DNA of 64,000 nt from Chitinophaga sp. Lineage in GTDB: Bacteria > Bacteroidota > Bacteroidia > Chitinophagales > Chitinophagaceae. This document shows positions 34,376 through 43,326 of the stretch, in pieces (the stretch's first letter is position 1; the number at the start of each line of letters is the position of its first letter). Both the position numbers and the translations under genes were made by a program. The DNA is taken from contig NZ_JAFAIX010000012.1 in NCBI RefSeq assembly GCF_019236475.1, forward strand, positions 186,001-250,000, read 5' to 3'. The notes under the pieces are model-generated. The model saw nothing but the letters and a program-made list of their open reading frames with translations, made no database searches and was not told the origin of the DNA.

Positions 34376-34397
34376 TGTCGCAGTTCGGACTGCGACA
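34376..34397. repeat. Perfect palindrome upstream of a TPR gene
   Basis: TGTCGCAGT, loop TCGG, ACTGCGACA forms a 9-base stem 45 bases before the start codon. It could be an operator, an mRNA leader hairpin or an interspersed palindrome. There is no T-run after it. A TACTTTTA box follows at about 34419-34426. Confidence 0.5.
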
Positions 34398-34442
34398 CAT
34401 TCCCCCAATTTCCCTTACTTTTACAAGAAACGAAGGACAGGA

Positions 34443-35522
34443 ATGCATAAGAGGTCTTCTTTATTGAAAACATTATTTGTTGCGGGGGTATTATTTTCTC
34501 AGACAGTATTTGCTCAGGATGCTGCAGAATTGTACAAAACAGCTACCGGTTTCCAGCGTACTGGGGATTATTCCAACGCTATCTTGGTATTCAACCAGGC
34601 ATTACAGTTGGACCCGGATAATTTTGAAACCAAGAAGCAGTTGGCGTATACCTATTACCTGAAAGGGGATATGAACAGGGCCAAAGGCATCATTGACCCG
34701 CTCCTGAACAAAAAGGAAGTGGATGTACAGGCATTTCAGATTGCAGGCAATATTTACGTTAGCCGAGAGGAATGGAAATCTGCCCAGAAAATATATGAGC
34801 GTGCGCTACGTAAGTTTCCAGAAAGTGGTGAACTGTATACCGATAATGGTAACCTCCTTATGAACTTCAAGATGTATGACGCCGCCCTGAATAGCTGGCT
34901 GAAAGGCATCGAGAAGGATCCTGCATTTCCTGGCAATTATTACAATGCCACTAAAACTTATTACTACAGCAATAATCCCCTCTGGTGCATTATCTATGGT
35001 GAAATTTTCATGAATATGGAAAGCTTTACCACCCGTACCGCCGAAGTAAGGAATATTTTGCTAGAGTCTTATAAACGATTATTTAATGACCCTGCATTAC
35101 TGAACAGTATAATGCCGGAGGATGGTAAGAAAAGATCCAAAGGTGGCAACGGCGGATTTACCCAAGCTTACAAACAGTCTATGGGCAAACAGTTGGGTGT
35201 AGTTACCGGTGGAGTGGATTTAGACGGACTGGTGATGGTACGTACGCGTTTCCTCCTGGATTGGGATAATAACTATGCAGCGGAATTTCCTTTTTCACTG
35301 TTCGATTTTCAAAGAAAGCTCCTGCGCGAGGGATTGTTTGAAGCTTATAACCAATGGTTGTTTGGTCCGGCTATAAGCCAGGGCAGATATAAAGCTTGGA
35401 CAACGCTCCATAAGCAGGAATATGACGCCTTTACTAAATCCCAACGTGACACGCCGTTTAAGACAAGGCCGGATGAGTATTATAATGATGGGAAGTTTTC
35501 GTTGGTGAACACGGGATATTAA
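34443..35522 (+). CDS. Secreted or periplasmic tetratricopeptide-repeat protein
   Basis: The 359-residue protein has a signal peptide (cleavage near VFAQ) and about four tetratricopeptide repeats in residues 27-180 (for example GDYSNAILVFNQALQLDPDNFETKKQLAYTYYLKGD in part). The C-terminal half, residues 180-359, is not repeat-like; it contains KGGNGGFTQAYKQSMGKQLGVVTGGVDLDGLVMVRTRFLLDW and is shared by related Bacteroidota proteins, but no function is known to me. It probably acts as a scaffold in the periplasm. The PaaN-type gene starts 27 bases downstream. Confidence 0.75.
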   Translation: MHKRSSLLKTLFVAGVLFSQTVFAQDAAELYKTATGFQRTGDYSNAILVFNQALQLDPDNFETKKQLAYTYYLKGDMNRAKGIIDPLLNKKEVDVQAFQIAGNIYVSREEWKSAQKIYERALRKFPESGELYTDNGNLLMNFKMYDAALNSWLKGIEKDPAFPGNYYNATKTYYYSNNPLWCIIYGEIFMNMESFTTRTAEVRNILLESYKRLFNDPALLNSIMPEDGKKRSKGGNGGFTQAYKQSMGKQLGVVTGGVDLDGLVMVRTRFLLDWDNNYAAEFPFSLFDFQRKLLREGLFEAYNQWLFGPAISQGRYKAWTTLHKQEYDAFTKSQRDTPFKTRPDEYYNDGKFSLVNTGY

Positions 35523-35549
35523 TCACCTCAGAAACCACAAAATCTAAAT

Positions 35550-37205
35550 ATGCTTGTTGCTAAACACCAAAACACGATTGACAAAGCCGTTAAAGCTAAT
35601 CATGAAAGGACATTCTATGCGCATTATCCCGAGCACCCCAAAGCATACGGTGATGAAGCGCATGCAATAGGTATGCAGAGCTATCAACAGATGCTCGGCA
35701 AACCTTTTAAACAATTACTACAGACCGGTGAAACCGGTTGGACAGGTGAAGAAGTGTCTCCCTACAGCGGCGAAGTACTGGGCGTTACTTACCCAGTATT
35801 TGCAGTAAAAGACCTCGTGGAGAAAGCAGCGGAAGCAGGGAAATCCTGGGCGAAAGTGCCAGTTGCAGAAAGAGCCGCTGCCCTTACAGAAACGCTGGAC
35901 CGCATCAAGGATCATTTCTTTGATATTGCCAATGCCACCATGCATACTACTGGTCAGAGTTTCATGATGAGTTTCCAGGCATCTGGCCCACATGCCAATG
36001 ATAGGGCATTGGAAGCCATAGCAGCCGGTTATCATGAATTGACCCGTTATCCGGAGCATTTGCTTTGGGAGAAACCCATGGGAAAAGTAAGTGTTAAGTT
36101 ATCTAAGTCATTCCGAGCCATTCCCAAAGGTATTGGGATAGTGATTGGTTGTTCCACTTTCCCCGTATGGAATTCTTTGCCAGGAATGTATGCAGACCTG
36201 ATTACCGGCAACCCAGTAATTGTGAAACCGCATCCAAAGGCTATTCTTCCTATCGCGATTGCGGTAAGCTGTATTCAGCAAGCCTTACAAGAAAATGGCT
36301 ACAATCCAGATATTTGCCAGTTGGCAGCGGATAGCACAGAACATCTCATCACCAAAGAGTTGTGCGAGCATCCTGCAGTTAAGCTGATAGATTATACAGG
36401 AGGCAGCACATTCGGTGAATATGTAGAATCGCTCAAAGGCAAGACTGCATTCACAGAAAAGGCAGGCGTCAACTCTATCATCCTTGACAGTGTAAAAGAC
36501 CTGGATGCTGTTATTCAGAATCTGGCGTTTTCGATTAGTTTATATTCTGGGCAGATGTGTACTGCTCCACAGAATTTCTTTATTCCTGAGCATGGCATTC
36601 AGACCAGCAATGGATTGGTTGGTTTCAATGATGTGGCGCAGAAATTCAAGGAAGCAGTGGAATCCTTGGTAAACAACCCGAAAATGGGAGCTGGCACATT
36701 GGGCGCAGTACAGAATGAACAAACCCTTCAGCGTGCGAAAGAGGCGCAGATGTTGGGTGGTAAAGTAGTACTGGCAGGTCAGGCTATCAGCAATGAAGAG
36801 TTTTCCAATGCACGTATGTTCACCCCTACTATTCTGGAAGTGACTAGTGCAGACAATAAAATTTACGAACAGGAATTATTTGGCCCTATTGTGCTGATTA
36901 TCAAAACAAAAGACACCAAACATTCCATTCAACTCGCCAAACAGATGGCATTGAAACACGGTGCTATTACCTGTGGCGCTTATACCACTGATCCACTTGT
37001 AAAAGCAGAAATCACCGAAGAGATGAACAGTGTTTTCACCCCGGTATCATTTAATCTTACAGGATTTATCTGGGTAAACCAACATGCTGCCTTTTCAGAT
37101 TTCCATGTTACGGGCGGTAATCCAGCCGGCAACGCCAGCTTTACCAATCAGGAGTTTATTCTGAAACGGTTTGTATGGGTAGGTAACCGTGAATTGGCCG
37201 AATAA
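35550..37205 (+). CDS. paaN: PaaN-type aldehyde dehydrogenase (phenylacetate-degradation family)
   Basis: This 551-residue protein has the long N-terminal extension characteristic of PaaN (FYAHYPEHPKAYGDEAHAIGMQSYQQMLGKPF) ahead of an aldehyde dehydrogenase core. The catalytic cysteine is in YSGQMCTAPQNFF and the general base glutamate in FTEKAGVNS. The NAD-binding segment includes VIGCSTFPVWNSLPGMYADLITGNPVIVKPH in parts. The family is linked to phenylacetic acid breakdown by gene context in other bacteria. No other paa gene is in this window, so the physiological substrate here is uncertain. It may be cotranscribed with the TPR gene upstream. Confidence 0.85.
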   Translation: MLVAKHQNTIDKAVKANHERTFYAHYPEHPKAYGDEAHAIGMQSYQQMLGKPFKQLLQTGETGWTGEEVSPYSGEVLGVTYPVFAVKDLVEKAAEAGKSWAKVPVAERAAALTETLDRIKDHFFDIANATMHTTGQSFMMSFQASGPHANDRALEAIAAGYHELTRYPEHLLWEKPMGKVSVKLSKSFRAIPKGIGIVIGCSTFPVWNSLPGMYADLITGNPVIVKPHPKAILPIAIAVSCIQQALQENGYNPDICQLAADSTEHLITKELCEHPAVKLIDYTGGSTFGEYVESLKGKTAFTEKAGVNSIILDSVKDLDAVIQNLAFSISLYSGQMCTAPQNFFIPEHGIQTSNGLVGFNDVAQKFKEAVESLVNNPKMGAGTLGAVQNEQTLQRAKEAQMLGGKVVLAGQAISNEEFSNARMFTPTILEVTSADNKIYEQELFGPIVLIIKTKDTKHSIQLAKQMALKHGAITCGAYTTDPLVKAEITEEMNSVFTPVSFNLTGFIWVNQHAAFSDFHVTGGNPAGNASFTNQEFILKRFVWVGNRELAE

Positions 37206-37224
37206 AAGGAAAAAATTCAGGAGG

Positions 37225-37259
37225 ACCCGGCTACAGCGTACAGTTGTAGCCGGGTTTTT
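37225..37259 (+). terminator. Intrinsic terminator of paaN
   Basis: ACCCGGCTACA at 37225-37235 pairs with TGTAGCCGGGT at 37245-37255, followed by TTTT. Confidence 0.9.
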
Positions 37260-37268
37260 CAATAAAAT

Positions 37269-37949
37269 ATGTTATATTCATATATGATCCGACAGACTGC
37301 ATACCTACTTACATTGACAGCAATGCTGGCATCTTGCCAGGAAGCACCGCATGCGGACAAGGCCAAGGTAAGCGAGGCCAAGACCGTAAAAGTCGGGGAA
37401 GGGCATGCATATCTAGCCGATACAGCTACCAGTATTATTGGCTGGATTGGCACTAAACCAACTGGCAAGCATCATGGTATTTTGAAAGTGCATAGTGGCG
37501 TGATTTACATAAAGGATACTACTATTACCGCAGCAGAGTTTGTTATAGACATGCACACCCTACAGAATGTAGACCTTGCCAGTGATACTGCCATGAAAAA
37601 CAAGTTGGAAAGCGAATTGAAAGGGCCATTGTTTTTTGATACTGGGAAGTTTCCGATTGCCAGTTTTGAGATGACGGCTATAGAACCGTTTAAACCAACC
37701 TTGGATGAAGACGTAACCCTGAAAGATGCCACGCACAGAATTCAGGGGAATTTTACCATTAGAGGTGTGACCAAGAATATATCTTTTCCTGCTGTTATTA
37801 ACATTACTTCCGGTAAAGTGACCGCCGAGGCCAGCTTCAATATAGATAGAACGTTATGGGGTATCAATTACCGTGCTGATAAGAGTCTTCAGGATAAACT
37901 GATCAATTCCCAGGTAAATATCAGTTTCAGTATTACTGCTATCAGATAG
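37269..37949 (+). CDS. YceI-family lipoprotein
   Basis: The 226-residue protein carries a lipoprotein signal with the lipobox MLASC. Either the ATG at 37269 or the one at 37284 (MIRQTAYLL) gives a good signal; the second has the more usual basic N-terminus. The YceI domain covers about residues 55-225: IIGWIGTKPTGKHHGILKVHSG, TAEFVIDMHTLQNVDL-like sequence, GNFTIRGVTKNISFP and a final NVQ-like beta strand. YceI proteins are lipocalin-like barrels that bind isoprenoid chains. The ligand here is unknown. Confidence 0.88.
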   Translation: MLYSYMIRQTAYLLTLTAMLASCQEAPHADKAKVSEAKTVKVGEGHAYLADTATSIIGWIGTKPTGKHHGILKVHSGVIYIKDTTITAAEFVIDMHTLQNVDLASDTAMKNKLESELKGPLFFDTGKFPIASFEMTAIEPFKPTLDEDVTLKDATHRIQGNFTIRGVTKNISFPAVINITSGKVTAEASFNIDRTLWGINYRADKSLQDKLINSQVNISFSITAIR

Positions 37950-38037
37950 TGAGAAAATTAGGGCTTTTTTTACTATTAAAGCCGGGAAAAAAGATTAAAT
38001 TTAAACAGCAGCCACTATCGGTAAAAGCTGAAACAAT

Positions 38038-38310
38038 ATGGAAAATCTCCAAGATCGGGATGAGCAGCTATGGCAAATAAAAACCAAAGCAGCCATTAAA
38101 TCCCATATGATCCTGTATCTACTGGTGAATGCTGGTTTATGGGGAGTATGGTTTCTGGCTGACAGTGAGAAGCACCATCGTTTGCCCTGGCCTGTATGGC
38201 CTTCGCTGACATGGGGAATAATCCTGGCCTACAGATATTACAACGGTCTTCACAAAGTTACTCCCGGTAAATTTGGGAAGCTGGAGAAGCGCGAGCAAAC
38301 ACGTTATTAA
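38038..38310 (+). CDS. 2TM-domain protein
   Basis: This 90-residue protein has two hydrophobic spans: MILYLLVNAGLWGVWFLA at about residues 24-41 and a second around residues 50-66. The short basic or polar ends fit the 2TM domain family. Similar segments occur attached to LytTR or histidine-kinase proteins, but here the protein is free-standing. The function is unknown. The acyl-CoA ligase gene starts 27 bases downstream, so cotranscription is likely. Confidence 0.75.
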   Translation: MENLQDRDEQLWQIKTKAAIKSHMILYLLVNAGLWGVWFLADSEKHHRLPWPVWPSLTWGIILAYRYYNGLHKVTPGKFGKLEKREQTRY

Positions 38311-38337
38311 GATAAAGCCAAACAAAAATATAGCAAA

Positions 38338-40152
38338 ATGGACCAGCCGCAACGACTATTTGACGTCATTAACTATCAGCTCGAGCATTACCCGAAAGAG
38401 GATATGCTGGCAGCCAAAGAGAATGGTCAATGGAGGAAATACAGCACCCGTGAAGTAGGCGATATCGCCATGAAATTCAGTTCTGGATTGCTTCGCCTGG
38501 GTATCAGAGCGGGTATCAAGGAAAATGAGGAGAAAGATAAAATTGCTATCATAGCACCTAACCGCCCGGAATGGATTATGACCGACCTGGCCTGTCAACA
38601 GTTGGGTGCAGTACTAACCCCCATTTATCCAACTATCAGTCAGCATGAGCTGGAATTTGTGCTGAATAACGCAGAAGCCAGATTGCTGTTTGTGAACGAT
38701 AAAGACTTGCTGGATAAAGTGTTGGAAGCAAGGGATAAATTTCCTACCATCCGGGAAATCTTCACATTTGAAAAAGTGGAAGGCGCCCGTCACTGGACGG
38801 AAGTATTGGCACTTGGCCAAGAAGAAGATTATGAAAAAATCGACCTGGTTAAACAGAATATATCTCCAGAAGAACTGGTAACAATCATTTATACATCCGG
38901 TACTACTGGTACCCCTAAGGGCGTAATGCTGAGTCACCATAACATTGTTAGCAATGTTACCTCTTGTAAGCCTTATCTCCCTGTAAACGAGAACGCCAGG
39001 GCTTTAAGCTTCCTTCCGTTGAACCACATTTTCGAACGCATGGTAACCTACTTGTACCTTACGGCAGGTGTGCCTATTTACTATGCAGAGAATATGGATA
39101 AAATTGCGGACAACCTGAAAGAGGTAAAACCTACCATTTTCACTACCGTACCGCGACTGCTAGAGAAAGTATATGAGAAGATTATGGCTACCGGCCTGGA
39201 ACTGAAGGGCATTAAAAGGGCGCTATTCTTCTGGTCTGTGGATATAGGTAAACGTTATGAAATCAATAAAAACCAAGGCTTCTGGTATAACCTGGAGTTA
39301 AAAATAGCCAACAAGCTGGTATTCAGTAAGTGGAGGGCCGCTCTGGGTGGTAATATCCAGGCGATCGTCAATGGAGCTGCTGCTTGCCAAGTGCGCTTGT
39401 TGAAAATATTCACTGCCGGTGGTATCCCTATCCTAGAAGGTTATGGACTCACAGAAACATCGCCGGTTATCAGTGTAAACAGGTATCCTGTGGAAGATCG
39501 TATGTTCGGTACCGTTGGTCCCATCATTAGCGGGATCCAGGTGAAGATCGCGGAAGATGGCGAAATTCTCTGTAAAGGGCCTAATATCACCATGGGTTAT
39601 TATAAACGTCCAGACCTCACTGCCGACGCTATTAAAGACGGCTGGTTTCATACCGGTGATATTGGCGTTATCATAGATGATAAATTCCTTAAAATCACCG
39701 ACAGGAAGAAAGAACTCTTCAAAACCTCCGGTGGTAAATTCGTGGCGCCACAACCTATTGAAAATAAATTTAAGGAATCTCCATACATAGAGCAGATTAT
39801 GGTGGTAGGTGAAGACCGCAAATTCACGGGCGCTTTAATCGTTCCTTCTTTCAGCAATTTGAAGAAATGGAGCGAGAAGAGAGGTATCCAATGGACTACC
39901 AATGAAACCATGCTCAAAAATCCAGAAATAAAGGAGCTTTTCAAGCAAGCGGTGGAAAAATACAACCAGTTCTTTAACCATATTGAACAAGTGAAGAAAT
40001 TCGCGCTCTTATCCCGCGAATGGACAGTAGATGACGGCGAATTGACGCCTACCCTCAAAGTAAAACGGAAAGTGATCCTGGAGCGTTATAAAAGCGAAAT
40101 AGACGGCATCTACGCTCCTGCTGCCGGGAAAGTTGACATAGAAAGTATTTAA
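38338..40152 (+). CDS. Long-chain fatty-acid-CoA ligase (AMP-forming)
   Basis: This 604-residue adenylate-forming enzyme activates fatty acids with ATP and CoA at the inner face of the membrane. The ATP-binding motif IIYTSGTTGTPKGVMLSH lies near residue 185. Further motifs are FLPLNHIFERM, GYGLTETSPVI, and the hinge region GWFHTGDIGVIIDDKFLKITDRKKELFKTSGGKFVAPQPIE in parts. The length and the N-terminus fit the long-chain (FAA/FadD15-like) branch. A tRNA gene with its own promoter follows. Confidence 0.92.
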   Translation: MDQPQRLFDVINYQLEHYPKEDMLAAKENGQWRKYSTREVGDIAMKFSSGLLRLGIRAGIKENEEKDKIAIIAPNRPEWIMTDLACQQLGAVLTPIYPTISQHELEFVLNNAEARLLFVNDKDLLDKVLEARDKFPTIREIFTFEKVEGARHWTEVLALGQEEDYEKIDLVKQNISPEELVTIIYTSGTTGTPKGVMLSHHNIVSNVTSCKPYLPVNENARALSFLPLNHIFERMVTYLYLTAGVPIYYAENMDKIADNLKEVKPTIFTTVPRLLEKVYEKIMATGLELKGIKRALFFWSVDIGKRYEINKNQGFWYNLELKIANKLVFSKWRAALGGNIQAIVNGAAACQVRLLKIFTAGGIPILEGYGLTETSPVISVNRYPVEDRMFGTVGPIISGIQVKIAEDGEILCKGPNITMGYYKRPDLTADAIKDGWFHTGDIGVIIDDKFLKITDRKKELFKTSGGKFVAPQPIENKFKESPYIEQIMVVGEDRKFTGALIVPSFSNLKKWSEKRGIQWTTNETMLKNPEIKELFKQAVEKYNQFFNHIEQVKKFALLSREWTVDDGELTPTLKVKRKVILERYKSEIDGIYAPAAGKVDIESI

Positions 40153-40178
40153 AAATTAATATAAATACCTTACTTTTG
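40148..40178 (+). promoter_or_regulatory. Promoter of tRNA-Arg
   Basis: TTTA at 40148-40151 and the perfect -7 box TACTTTTG at 40171-40178 are separated by exactly 19 bases. Transcription would start near 40184, about 25 bases before the tRNA. Confidence 0.75.
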
Positions 40179-40209
40179 CCACCCAATCCCGAAAAACGGG
40201 GTTGGAATA

Positions 40210-40281
40210 GGCCCGGTAGTTCAATGGATAGAATAGAAGTTTCCTAAACTTTAGATACAAGTTCGATTCTTGTCCGGGCTA
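40210..40281 (+). tRNA. tRNA-Arg (anticodon CCU)
   Basis: The 72-base sequence folds into a full cloverleaf. The acceptor stem GGCCCGG pairs with CCGGGCT (one G-U). The D stem is GTTC/GAAT, and the anticodon stem GAAGT/ACTTT frames the loop TTCCTAA with anticodon CCT. The T stem ACAAG/CTTGT frames the loop TTCGATT. The 3' CCA is not encoded. It reads the AGG codon. Confidence 0.97.
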
Positions 40282-40292
40282 CGAAAATATTC

Positions 40293-40334
40293 ATTCGCCT
40301 GAATTTAGCTTTGCTGGATTCAGGCGAATTTCGT
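40293..40334 (+). terminator. Terminator-like hairpin after tRNA-Arg
   Basis: ATTCGCCTGAAT at 40293-40304 and its exact complement at 40318-40329 form a 12-base stem, followed by TTCGTTT. The T-run is short. Confidence 0.7.
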
Positions 40335-40431
40335 TTAGGGATGGGAGTATCCTGCTACTAATCCATCTTCTTATCCACCATCTCACTCTAAGCTTAAATT
40401 CTCGCACAAAATTGAGCTGCAAAACCTTCTT

Positions 40432-41190
40432 TTAATGATGATACTTACACCCCCTAAAATGATCCAAAAATCGATGCCACCAGGAGAACTTACGCTTACA
40501 AACAACATATCCCGTTATCCCTGTTTTTATTTGGACACCATATCCCACAACTACCAACTCGTTTAAATTTTTCACCAATAGGTTTAGCTTTATCTGCTGA
40601 GGTCCTGAGCCTGTCAGTGCATTCAATGGAATAGTTTGTGTTTCATAACCAATCTGACTTATTTCGAATATTAAAGGAGTCCTTTGTAATCCAGGTCGGA
40701 TACTAATATGGAATTTTCCATCTGTAGCAGATGTTCCGCCAATGTCGTATCTACCTTTACATTTTATAGTAGCACCTGCAATAGGTGTATTATCCTTTGC
40801 ATCTAAGATCTCTCCATAAAACTCAAACGGCACGCAACTGGTATCATAAAGCGGCTTACTTACCTGCACGGTAGTATCAGCACGTTGGGCTTTTAGCACA
40901 CCAGGAAATATCATCGATAAAAAGGAAGATAATGCGAAGATGGGTAATATTGGACGACGAGATCTACTTTCTTCTGCAATTACTCTGTCTAGTTGAGAAA
41001 CGTCAAACCTACCACAAACGCCGCCAGCAGTACTACTCAGCTTATCAAGTATCTCCTGATCGGTTAATGCGGTGAAATCAGTAACTGTCTTTTGACACTG
41101 TTGACAATAATTGCCACCACAACGAGGCTCCATGCGGTCCCACTGTTCATGGCAAGGTTCAGGGATAGAAATAGTAATAGTTCTTTTCAT
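40432..41190 (-). CDS. Four-cysteine single-span membrane protein with carboxypeptidase-like domain and SusC-like VVVGYG tail
   Basis: This 252-residue protein has a cytoplasm-type N-terminus without a signal: SIPEPCHEQWDRM, then GGNYCQQCQKTVTDFT and VCGRF. The Cys positions (C13, CxxC at about 29-32, and the Cys of VCG) could form a zinc ribbon. A hydrophobic span (ILPIFALSSFLSMIFPGVL) follows at about residues 80-100. After it lies a carboxypeptidase-regulatory-like beta domain (FYGEILDAKDNTPIAGATIK). The end, LNELVVVGYGVQIKTGITG, copies the plug start of SusC receptors, but no barrel follows. The same N-terminal module occurs in the gene at 51608-52174. The function is unknown. Confidence 0.75.
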   Translation of the reverse strand: MKRTITISIPEPCHEQWDRMEPRCGGNYCQQCQKTVTDFTALTDQEILDKLSSTAGGVCGRFDVSQLDRVIAEESRSRRPILPIFALSSFLSMIFPGVLKAQRADTTVQVSKPLYDTSCVPFEFYGEILDAKDNTPIAGATIKCKGRYDIGGTSATDGKFHISIRPGLQRTPLIFEISQIGYETQTIPLNALTGSGPQQIKLNLLVKNLNELVVVGYGVQIKTGITGYVVCKRKFSWWHRFLDHFRGCKYHH

Positions 41191-41249
41191 AAGTGGGATA
41201 CGATTCCTTATAATTTAACGAAATTCCACTGTATAAAAAGAACTATTTA

Positions 41250-42122
41250 TTAACTCTTCCGAAATGTCTTATTTAATTCCTGGAAATTATTAAAAATCAA
41301 GCGGTGCAAACGTTTGGGGGATATCCCTCCCGATGTCTTATTCCTTCCATGCATCCAGATTCGATCATTCAGCATATACCCCTCCCCTTTGTGTAACTTA
41401 ATACTGAATTTATGCTTGTCCATTACCTGTTTGATCTTGTCTGACCAGCCATACTTTTCATCGTACAACAACTCAAATAATTCATCATAATTGTCTTTCC
41501 TAAGATCCGCATATACCAACTCTTTCATTCGCTTAATGGTACTGATAGGTACCTTCCCTAACTGCGGCATCACCACTTCAAACAACTCAGACAACTCCAG
41601 GAAAGCCGAAGAACCACTGGTATCGCGGGGTACATGCTCATATACATTGAACAAGATCTTCGGGATGTACAAATCACAATGCAATGGAAACTCGCTCTCC
41701 TGTTTTCCTGATGTCAACGGAGAATATAATGCACCCATCTTATCATTAGTAATTTCTGTCAATGTGGAACGAAACAAAGCAAACAGGAAATGGAAAACTT
41801 TTGCATTGATCTTTCTGTCGATCAGATTGGTGAAGAACACGATTTTATCTCCTGGATCAAAATGAAAGAGTGAATAGGCATAGTTCCGAAAGTCGTGCAG
41901 AAAGGATTTATCCAACTTAGACAAGGCTACTGAAAAGCTGTAGTTATAATCCTTATACTTGTTCAGATAAATAAAATCTACTTCATTTATCTTATTCAGT
42001 TGTTTGTCGAAATCTGTATGACTGTTTCGGAAGATATCACTCCACGTAAGCCATACGAGGTCCTTAGATGCAGATAATTTCTGTAACTCAGGACGGGGTG
42101 CTGTTTCCTGGAATAAAATCAT
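41250..42122 (-). CDS. Putative Fe(II)/2-oxoglutarate-type oxygenase (TauD/clavaminate-synthase-like fold)
   Basis: This 290-residue cytoplasmic protein is not assigned to a named family with certainty. The segment EFPLHCDLYIPKILFNVYEHV contains an HxD pair (H148, D150). Far downstream GEGYMLNDRIWMHGRNKT supplies a second histidine (H258), and SPKRLHRLIF supplies an arginine (R271 or R274). The order HxD...H...R is the metal and 2-oxoglutarate site of TauD-like dioxygenases. The substrate is unknown. It lies between the four-cysteine protein and the SDR gene, each with its own gap. Confidence 0.5.
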   Translation of the reverse strand: MILFQETAPRPELQKLSASKDLVWLTWSDIFRNSHTDFDKQLNKINEVDFIYLNKYKDYNYSFSVALSKLDKSFLHDFRNYAYSLFHFDPGDKIVFFTNLIDRKINAKVFHFLFALFRSTLTEITNDKMGALYSPLTSGKQESEFPLHCDLYIPKILFNVYEHVPRDTSGSSAFLELSELFEVVMPQLGKVPISTIKRMKELVYADLRKDNYDELFELLYDEKYGWSDKIKQVMDKHKFSIKLHKGEGYMLNDRIWMHGRNKTSGGISPKRLHRLIFNNFQELNKTFRKS

Positions 42123-42188
42123 AGTGATAGCATTGAAGGGGTAAGTAATATTTGAGGACTATTACTCCCTAAATATAAATAATTCCTA

Positions 42189-43238
42189 TCAGGGAATTAC
42201 TCTGTTACGCTTCAATTCTTCAAATATGTCGAGGAACATCTTTTCTGTATCTACATACTCATTAAAACCGAGTCGTCTGGCTTTTGATCCATCAGCGAAG
42301 AAATCATAATCCCATGAAAAGACGAAATCTCCGAAGCCCCACGAAGCGACGTCTTTATAATCATACAATAACCCATACTGTGCTTTCATCTTATCCCACA
42401 AACCGACCTTTTCTGGCATTACAGTCCCCAGTGACAACTGTAAGGGCGCATCCACTTCCAAGCCAAAATAAGCGGCAATTTTAGGCCACATTGTCTCCCA
42501 ACGGAATAAATCTCCATTTGTGATATTAAACGCCTGATTTGCGGCGGTAGGCATTGTTGCGGCCCATACGGTTGCCTTTGCTAACAACCCTGCATCTGTC
42601 ATTTCCATAATCTTGTTATAGGCGCCTGGTTTACCTGGAAATCTTAAAGGCGTCCCCATCTCCTTCGCTATGCTGGCATAAGTGGCAATCAACAATGCGA
42701 GGTTCATGGGGTTACCCAAGGCAGTACCACCTACCACTGATGGCCTGATAGCAGACCAAGTCCAGGATTTCCCTACCTGCAAATCTTCGAGGTAATGCTG
42801 TTGATCCATGTTAAAATCGGCCGACATATGCCTGCCTGCATCCGATTCCTTAGCCGGCGTAGTAAACGCTCCTAAGTGCGCACCATAAACCTTATACCCC
42901 TGCATTAGGCTAACATGCTGCAACTGCGTAGCCACTGGTTCCTGCACTTCCATCAGATTTCGAATCATAGTCATATTAGGCGCTACCAGCTCTCCCCAGG
43001 TAGGCTTGTCTATATAGGCAGTATAAAATATATGCGTGACCGCAGGGAGACCACCCAACTGTTTTTCAGTATCTGCCCTATCCAACAGGTCCACTGCTAT
43101 ATGTGTCAGTCGTCCTGAAGAGGTGCCTCCCCTTCTGGATAAACCTATTACTTCCCAATCTTCTAATGACAACAGATAATCGGCCAGGTTCTTTCCTATC
43201 ACCCCTTGTGCGCCTGCTATTAATGCTACTTTTTTCAT
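42189..43238 (-). CDS. SDR-family reductase of the PRISE (progesterone 5-beta-reductase-like) type
   Basis: The ATG at 43238 gives a 349-residue protein beginning MKKVALIAGAQGVIGKNLADYL, a Rossmann dinucleotide site of the GxxGxxG form. An in-frame TTG at 43262 is rejected because it would add a non-family extension. The segment HVSLMQGYKVYGAHL, replacing the usual YxxxK context, and the C-terminal region WGFGDFVFSWDYDFFADGSKARRLGFNEYVDTEKMF (in part) are typical of PRISE reductases, which reduce activated C=C bonds with NADPH. It is divergent from an araC-type gene with an 88-base gap, which suggests control by that regulator. Confidence 0.78.
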   Translation of the reverse strand: MKKVALIAGAQGVIGKNLADYLLSLEDWEVIGLSRRGGTSSGRLTHIAVDLLDRADTEKQLGGLPAVTHIFYTAYIDKPTWGELVAPNMTMIRNLMEVQEPVATQLQHVSLMQGYKVYGAHLGAFTTPAKESDAGRHMSADFNMDQQHYLEDLQVGKSWTWSAIRPSVVGGTALGNPMNLALLIATYASIAKEMGTPLRFPGKPGAYNKIMEMTDAGLLAKATVWAATMPTAANQAFNITNGDLFRWETMWPKIAAYFGLEVDAPLQLSLGTVMPEKVGLWDKMKAQYGLLYDYKDVASWGFGDFVFSWDYDFFADGSKARRLGFNEYVDTEKMFLDIFEELKRNRVIP

Positions 43239-43326
43239 CTTTCTGTCTTTTTGATGATGCAAAGTTCAGTTGTCTGCCAGGGCTATCTGTTGTACATTAG
43301 TGGGGTTAAATGGTATTTTTTTAGGA

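Noticed and set aside
43239..43326. TTG-initiated extensions of the SDR gene (to 43262) and of the araC gene (from 43270)
   Set aside because: Both would extend proteins past their family N-termini; the ATGs at 43238 and 43327 fit better.
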